A DNA stretch of 43,618 nucleotides, from contig NZ_JALKFU020000004.1 in the NCBI RefSeq assembly GCF_023242965.2, positions 1-43,618 on the forward strand, read 5' to 3'. The notes below the pieces were generated by a model. It was not told where the DNA came from and made no database searches. It saw only the letters and a program-made list of their open reading frames with translations. This document shows, one piece after another, positions 40,305 through 43,618 of the stretch (the first letter of the stretch is position 1; each line of letters opens with the position of its first letter). Source of the stretch: Frankia sp. AgKG'84/4 (GTDB lineage: Bacteria; Actinomycetota; Actinomycetes; Frankiales; Frankiaceae). The translations under genes were made by a program, and so were the position numbers.

Positions 40305-40431
40305 GGCTCAGGGGGATGCGTTCGATGCGGAGCTTGACGCGCGACGCCCTCGACGCAGGAGACTGGGGTGTCGGCGCCGTCCGTGAGTCTGGTGCCGACC
40401 TCATTCCTCAGTGGAGAGGACGTCGCCTGAC

Positions 40432-41427
40432 ATGCAGTTCACCCAGCTCGGCCGTTCCGGTCTGTCCGTCTCACGCCTGTGCCTCGGGACGATGAATTTC
40501 GGCCCGCTGACCAGCGAGGACGATGCACATAAGATCATGGAGGCGGCGCACGGGCACGGCATCAACTTCTTCGACACGGCCAATGTCTACGGCCTGCGTT
40601 CGGCCGGTGTGTCGGGCCAGGGCGAGGGCATGGGCTCGACCGAGTCGATCCTCGGCCGCTGGTTCGCGCAGGGCGGCGGGCGCCGAGAGCGCACCGTGCT
40701 CGCGACCAAGGTCTATGGCCCTATGGGGAAATGGCCCAACGAGGGCAGGCTGTCGGCGCTGAACATCCGCCGCGCTCTGGACGCGAGCCTGACCCGCCTG
40801 CAGACCGACTACATCGACCTCTACCAGTTCCACCACGTCGACCGCACCACTCCGTGGGAGGAGATCTGGCAGGCCATCGACGTCGCCGTCAACGCCGGCA
40901 AGATCCTCTACGTCGGTAGCAGCAACTTCGCGGGCTGGCACCTCGCCCAGGCGCAGGCCGCCGCGGCGAAGCGTGGGACGTTCGGCCTGGTCAGCGAACA
41001 GCCGATCTACAACCTCCTCACCCGCGAGATCGAACTGGAGGTGCTGCCCGCCGCCCAGCACTACGGCCTGGGCCTGCTCCCATGGTCGCCGTTGCACAGC
41101 GGACTGCTCGGTGGAGTGCTGCGCAAGGAGCGCGACGGCCGGCGGCGCCTGGAAGGCCGCGCCGCGCAGACCCTGGCGGCCAAACGCCCTCAGATCGAGG
41201 CCTACGAGGACTTCGCCGCCGAACTCGGCCATGAGCCCGGTGACGTCGCGCTCGCCTGGCTGCTGCACCAGCCGGCCGTGGCCGCGCCGATCGTCGGCCC
41301 GCGCATCCAGCAGCAACTCGACGACGCCGTGCGGGCCCTCGACGTCCACCTCGACGACAAGGCGCTCGCCCGCCTCGACGAGATCTTCCCGGGCTACCGA
41401 ACCGCCCCCGAGCACTTCGCCTGGTAG
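40432..41427 (+). CDS. Aldo/keto reductase
   Basis: A 331-residue NADPH-dependent oxidoreductase with a TIM-barrel fold. Catalytic tetrad: Asp 48 and Tyr 53 in FFDTANVYG, Lys in VLATKVYGPMG, His in YQFHHVD. PWSPLHSGLLGGVLRK and VAAPIVGPRIQQQLDDAVRA form the cofactor end. Closest in look to the YajO/Tas-like and actinobacterial AKR group. ATG at 40432 with GGAGAGGA upstream. Single gene. Confidence 0.93.
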   Translation: MQFTQLGRSGLSVSRLCLGTMNFGPLTSEDDAHKIMEAAHGHGINFFDTANVYGLRSAGVSGQGEGMGSTESILGRWFAQGGGRRERTVLATKVYGPMGKWPNEGRLSALNIRRALDASLTRLQTDYIDLYQFHHVDRTTPWEEIWQAIDVAVNAGKILYVGSSNFAGWHLAQAQAAAAKRGTFGLVSEQPIYNLLTREIELEVLPAAQHYGLGLLPWSPLHSGLLGGVLRKERDGRRRLEGRAAQTLAAKRPQIEAYEDFAAELGHEPGDVALAWLLHQPAVAAPIVGPRIQQQLDDAVRALDVHLDDKALARLDEIFPGYRTAPEHFAW

Positions 41428-41612
41428 CCAGGACCGCCCGGGGCCTTGGCCGGTGCCGACGGTGGTTCAGCAGCCGAGGATGGGCGGTTCCGTCTGGCGT
41501 ACGCGCCTGTCACGCCGGCGGCCGGCCTGGTCATCTCCGCTCTCCGGATTTCCGAGCCGGCCGCCGACGCCCGTCATTCGACTCCATTCGGGTTCCGGCG
41601 GCCCCGGTCGTC

Positions 41613-42077
41613 CTAGGCGCCGAGCGCGGTCAGTGCCTTGTCTGCGTGCGTGTTCATGTTCACCTCACTGGAAATCGCGTCGATGATGACGCGGTCCGCA
41701 CCGATCACGAAGGTCGCGCGCTTGACCCGCAGCAGGTCGAGCGGCCGCTTCACGCCGAACGCCCGCGACACGGTGCCATCGGCGTCGGACAGCAGCGGAT
41801 AGTCGAAGGAGTGCTTGTCGGAGAACTCCTTCTGCTTGGCCACCGTGTCGGTGCTGATGCCGATCCGCTGCGCACCGACCTTCGCGAACTCCGCCGCGAG
41901 GTCCCGGAAGTGGCAGCTCTCCGCCGTGCAGCCCTTGGTCATCGCCGCCGGGTAGAAAAACAGGACGACCGGACCGTCCGCCAGGAGGGCGGAGAGGCTG
42001 CGAGGGGTGTTCGTCTCGTCCGGCAGCTCGAAGTCCGGGGCGGTGTCGCCAGCGCGAAGCATCTGAGTGTTCCTCAT
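41613..42077 (-). CDS. bcp: Thioredoxin-dependent peroxiredoxin, BCP/PrxQ type
   Basis: A 154-residue peroxidase. Peroxidatic Cys 50 in YPAAMTKGCTAESCHFRDL and resolving Cys 55 five residues later are the atypical two-Cys PrxQ pattern. GDTAPDFELPDETNTPRSLS starts the thioredoxin fold and GVKRPLDLLRVKRATFVIG closes it. It reduces hydroperoxides with thioredoxin. ATG at 42077 or 42062. Confidence 0.92.
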   Translation of the reverse strand: MRNTQMLRAGDTAPDFELPDETNTPRSLSALLADGPVVLFFYPAAMTKGCTAESCHFRDLAAEFAKVGAQRIGISTDTVAKQKEFSDKHSFDYPLLSDADGTVSRAFGVKRPLDLLRVKRATFVIGADRVIIDAISSEVNMNTHADKALTALGA

Positions 42078-42179
42078 CTCGAGCTGGACGATCAGTACAG
42101 CTCGGTGTTCAGGGCCGCCAGTGCGGTGGGGGTGGACCACACGATATTCCGGCGGCCGGCCAGGTGGCATCAGGATGCC

Positions 42180-42285
42180 ACAATCGCGCGGTCCGGGGTC
42201 GGCGAGACGGCGGCCGAGATCGACGGAGGACCAGCAGTCGGCGTCGCCCCACAGCAGGTGCGCCGGCGGGCCGGCGTCGTGCTCG
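42180..42285 (-). pseudogene. Alpha/beta hydrolase tail fragment
   Basis: PPAHLLWGDADCWSSVDLGR and RLADPG match the acid-residue region of the hydrolase at 35291-36154 (TPVHFLWGDADRFFRVEFGR). It continues in the frame upstream of the peroxiredoxin but without the catalytic His. Remnant of a related gene. Confidence 0.65.
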
Positions 42286-42517
42286 GCCGTGCGGCTGGTC
42301 CGGGTATCAGCCGAGGGGCTCGGCGCGGGACTATCCGCCGACACCCGCCGACCGGCTGACCAGTGACCGCAGATGGCCTTCTTTGTGCACGCGGGCGGCG
42401 GCTCGGTTGCTGAAGGGTCATGTTAGAGTTGACAGTGTTGCGGAGGTCGTCCACGGCGGCGCCTCGATATGCCGGGGGGCTCGTGGCAACGAAATGTGAC
42501 TTGGCCGAGGGGGGTCG

Positions 42518-43447
42518 GTGAGAGTCGTTTCGGTGGTGAACTACAAGGGTGGAGTCGGAAAGACAACTCTGACCGCCAACATAGGTGCGGAGATCGCTCG
42601 GCGTGGTAAACGGGTGCTGCTCGTCGACCTCGATCCGCAGGCGAGCCTCACGCTTTCTTTCTATCGTCCCGAGCAGTGGCGCCAGACCCTCCAGCCGAGC
42701 CAGACGATCAAGCACTGGTTCGAGTCATGGCGCCCGCGGGGAAAGCTGCGTGATCCGTTGGAGCTTGTGGCCACACCGGCGCGAGCCAACTTCTGGATCC
42801 CCGGCAGCGGGCGCCTCGACATCATCGCGTCGGACCTGACGTTGAGTGAGGTGGAGGAGGACTTGGTCGTCGCCGCGCACGGAGCGGCCGGAGGCAGGAG
42901 CGGCCGCGATTTCCTGCGTGTCTTCGGCCGGCTGCGCGACGCGCTGTCCCTCATCCCGGCCGGCGAGTACGACTTCGTCGTCATCGACTGCCCGCCGAGC
43001 TTCGGAATGTTGACCCGCTCGGCCGTTCTCGCCAGCGATTTTCTGGTGATCCCGGCGAAGCCGGACGAGCTGTCGACCGTGGCAATCGAACATTTCGTCG
43101 ATCGCTTCGCGTATTTCGGGAGCGTCTACGACGGTGCGGCGGTCCGGCTGCGGTCCGCGGATCCCCAGGACCGGGTGTCGGCGGTGATCCTCGGCGTGGT
43201 GTTCACGATGGTCCGCTTCCAGGGAAAGGCGCCGATCCTGGCGGAGCAGATCTATATCGACCGGCACCACGCCGGCGTGCCTGCTTTTCGCGGGGTGGTG
43301 CGGGAGAACCACAGCTTCTACGCCGATGCCGCCAGCGAGAGTGTGCCGCTGGTGCTGTCCGACCGGGCGCCCAGGCTGAACGTCGAGGAAATGCGTTCCC
43401 TGGTGACCGAGATCATTGGAAGGATCGGAGACCCCCACGGTGACTGA
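42518..43447 (+). CDS. parA: ParA/MinD-family ATPase (AAA_31)
   Basis: A 309-residue partition-type ATPase. The deviant Walker A is NYKGGVGKTTLTANIG, Walker A' LLVDLDPQASLT, Walker B FVVIDCPPSFG. A middle part (residues ~50-150) is longer than in chromosomal ParA. Related proteins serve plasmid or chromosome partition or position protein assemblies. The GTG at 42518 fits the conserved start VVSVVNYKGG. The next gene overlaps it by 8 bp and probably encodes its partner; there is no ParB motif in view. Confidence 0.88.
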   Translation: MRVVSVVNYKGGVGKTTLTANIGAEIARRGKRVLLVDLDPQASLTLSFYRPEQWRQTLQPSQTIKHWFESWRPRGKLRDPLELVATPARANFWIPGSGRLDIIASDLTLSEVEEDLVVAAHGAAGGRSGRDFLRVFGRLRDALSLIPAGEYDFVVIDCPPSFGMLTRSAVLASDFLVIPAKPDELSTVAIEHFVDRFAYFGSVYDGAAVRLRSADPQDRVSAVILGVVFTMVRFQGKAPILAEQIYIDRHHAGVPAFRGVVRENHSFYADAASESVPLVLSDRAPRLNVEEMRSLVTEIIGRIGDPHGD

Positions 43448-43618
43448 CTCTGCCGCCAGCCTGGCCGGCCTGCTGCTCGAACAGGTCTCGCGGCTGCTGC
43501 GGCGGCTGGAGCCGGCGCAGATCCGCGAGCTGGTGGCGGAGCGGGCGGAGCTCGCCGTCGTTCCCGTCCCGGCGCAGGCCTCCCAGCCGGAACCGGCGGC
43601 CGCCACGCCGACCGGGCG
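43440..43618 (+). CDS. Partner gene of the ParA-like ATPase (3' end outside window)
   Basis: Only the first 59 residues are visible: a helical segment (LLLEQVSRLLRRLEPAQIRE, LVAERAELAVV) and an Ala/Pro/Gln-rich stretch. Starts with GTG overlapping the ParA stop. Too short to identify. Confidence 0.55.
   Translation, partial: MTDSAASLAGLLLEQVSRLLRRLEPAQIRELVAERAELAVVPVPAQASQPEPAAATPTG

Noticed and set aside
42429-42434. TTGACA box upstream of parA
   Set aside because: A consensus -35 hexamer, but no acceptable -10 element lies 16-18 bp downstream.
1-43618. CRISPR arrays, tRNA or rRNA genes
   Set aside because: I found no regularly spaced repeats and no recognisable tRNA or rRNA sequence on reading through the window; a covariance-model search would be decisive.

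Overview
The window is GC-rich (mostly around 70% G+C), uses many GTG and a few TTG starts, and carries gene families typical of Actinobacteria: PadR, HxlR and TetR regulators, a transmembrane Ser/Thr kinase, an ECF sigma factor with a zinc-finger anti-sigma factor, a Lipoprotein_15-type secreted protein and a leucine carboxyl methyltransferase family enzyme. A soil or plant-associated actinomycete such as a Frankia relative is a reasonable guess from the gene repertoire. That placement is inference; there is no rRNA or other phylogenetic marker here.

Layout. 1-6630: a partial NarL/DesK-type histidine kinase, a collapsed HxlR/oxidoreductase pair, a PadR-ABC-FtsX export operon, an alpha/beta hydrolase and an orphan gene. 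6640-14100: a patchwork of intact small genes (HAD hydrolase, a BrnT-like toxin with a ribbon-helix-helix antitoxin, a flavodoxin-like protein, a methyltransferase, an esterase with its divergent TetR) mixed with truncated genes. 14298-16085: a PknB-like kinase. 16380-18550: an IS5-type remnant, a VapBC pair with a clear operator, and decayed flavodoxin pieces. 18547-21635: an HxlR regulator divergent from a quinone oxidoreductase and an MFS exporter.

21716-24708: a compact minus-strand cassette with somewhat lower G+C. Reading downstream it encodes a secreted metzincin-like metalloprotease, a lipoprotein, an acyl-carrier-protein-GNAT fusion and a methyltransferase, with overlapping genes in its distal half. 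I consider it the best candidate for an undescribed system. 25019-28040: a gene graveyard holding transposase scraps (ISAs1, IS66), a P450 tail, a broken two-component system, and a VapC remnant joined to a flavodoxin remnant. 28073-31314: sigma/anti-sigma pair, lipoprotein and a secreted protein. 31500-33110: more decayed material, including a second copy of a module first seen at 17962-18475. 33126-43618: mostly intact genes: SUMF1-domain protein, YdjM-like membrane protein, hydrolase/TetR pair around a perfect 37-bp palindrome, amino-acid permease, TetR/rhodanese pair, aldo-keto reductase, peroxiredoxin, and a ParA-like ATPase with a partial partner gene.

Two themes stand out. Divergent regulator-target pairs with palindromes between them recur (12.8, 19.0, 36.1 and 39.9 kb). 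The accessory stretches contain recurrent fragments of one flavodoxin-like gene: one intact copy and five partial ones, two of them travelling with the same unknown small gene.
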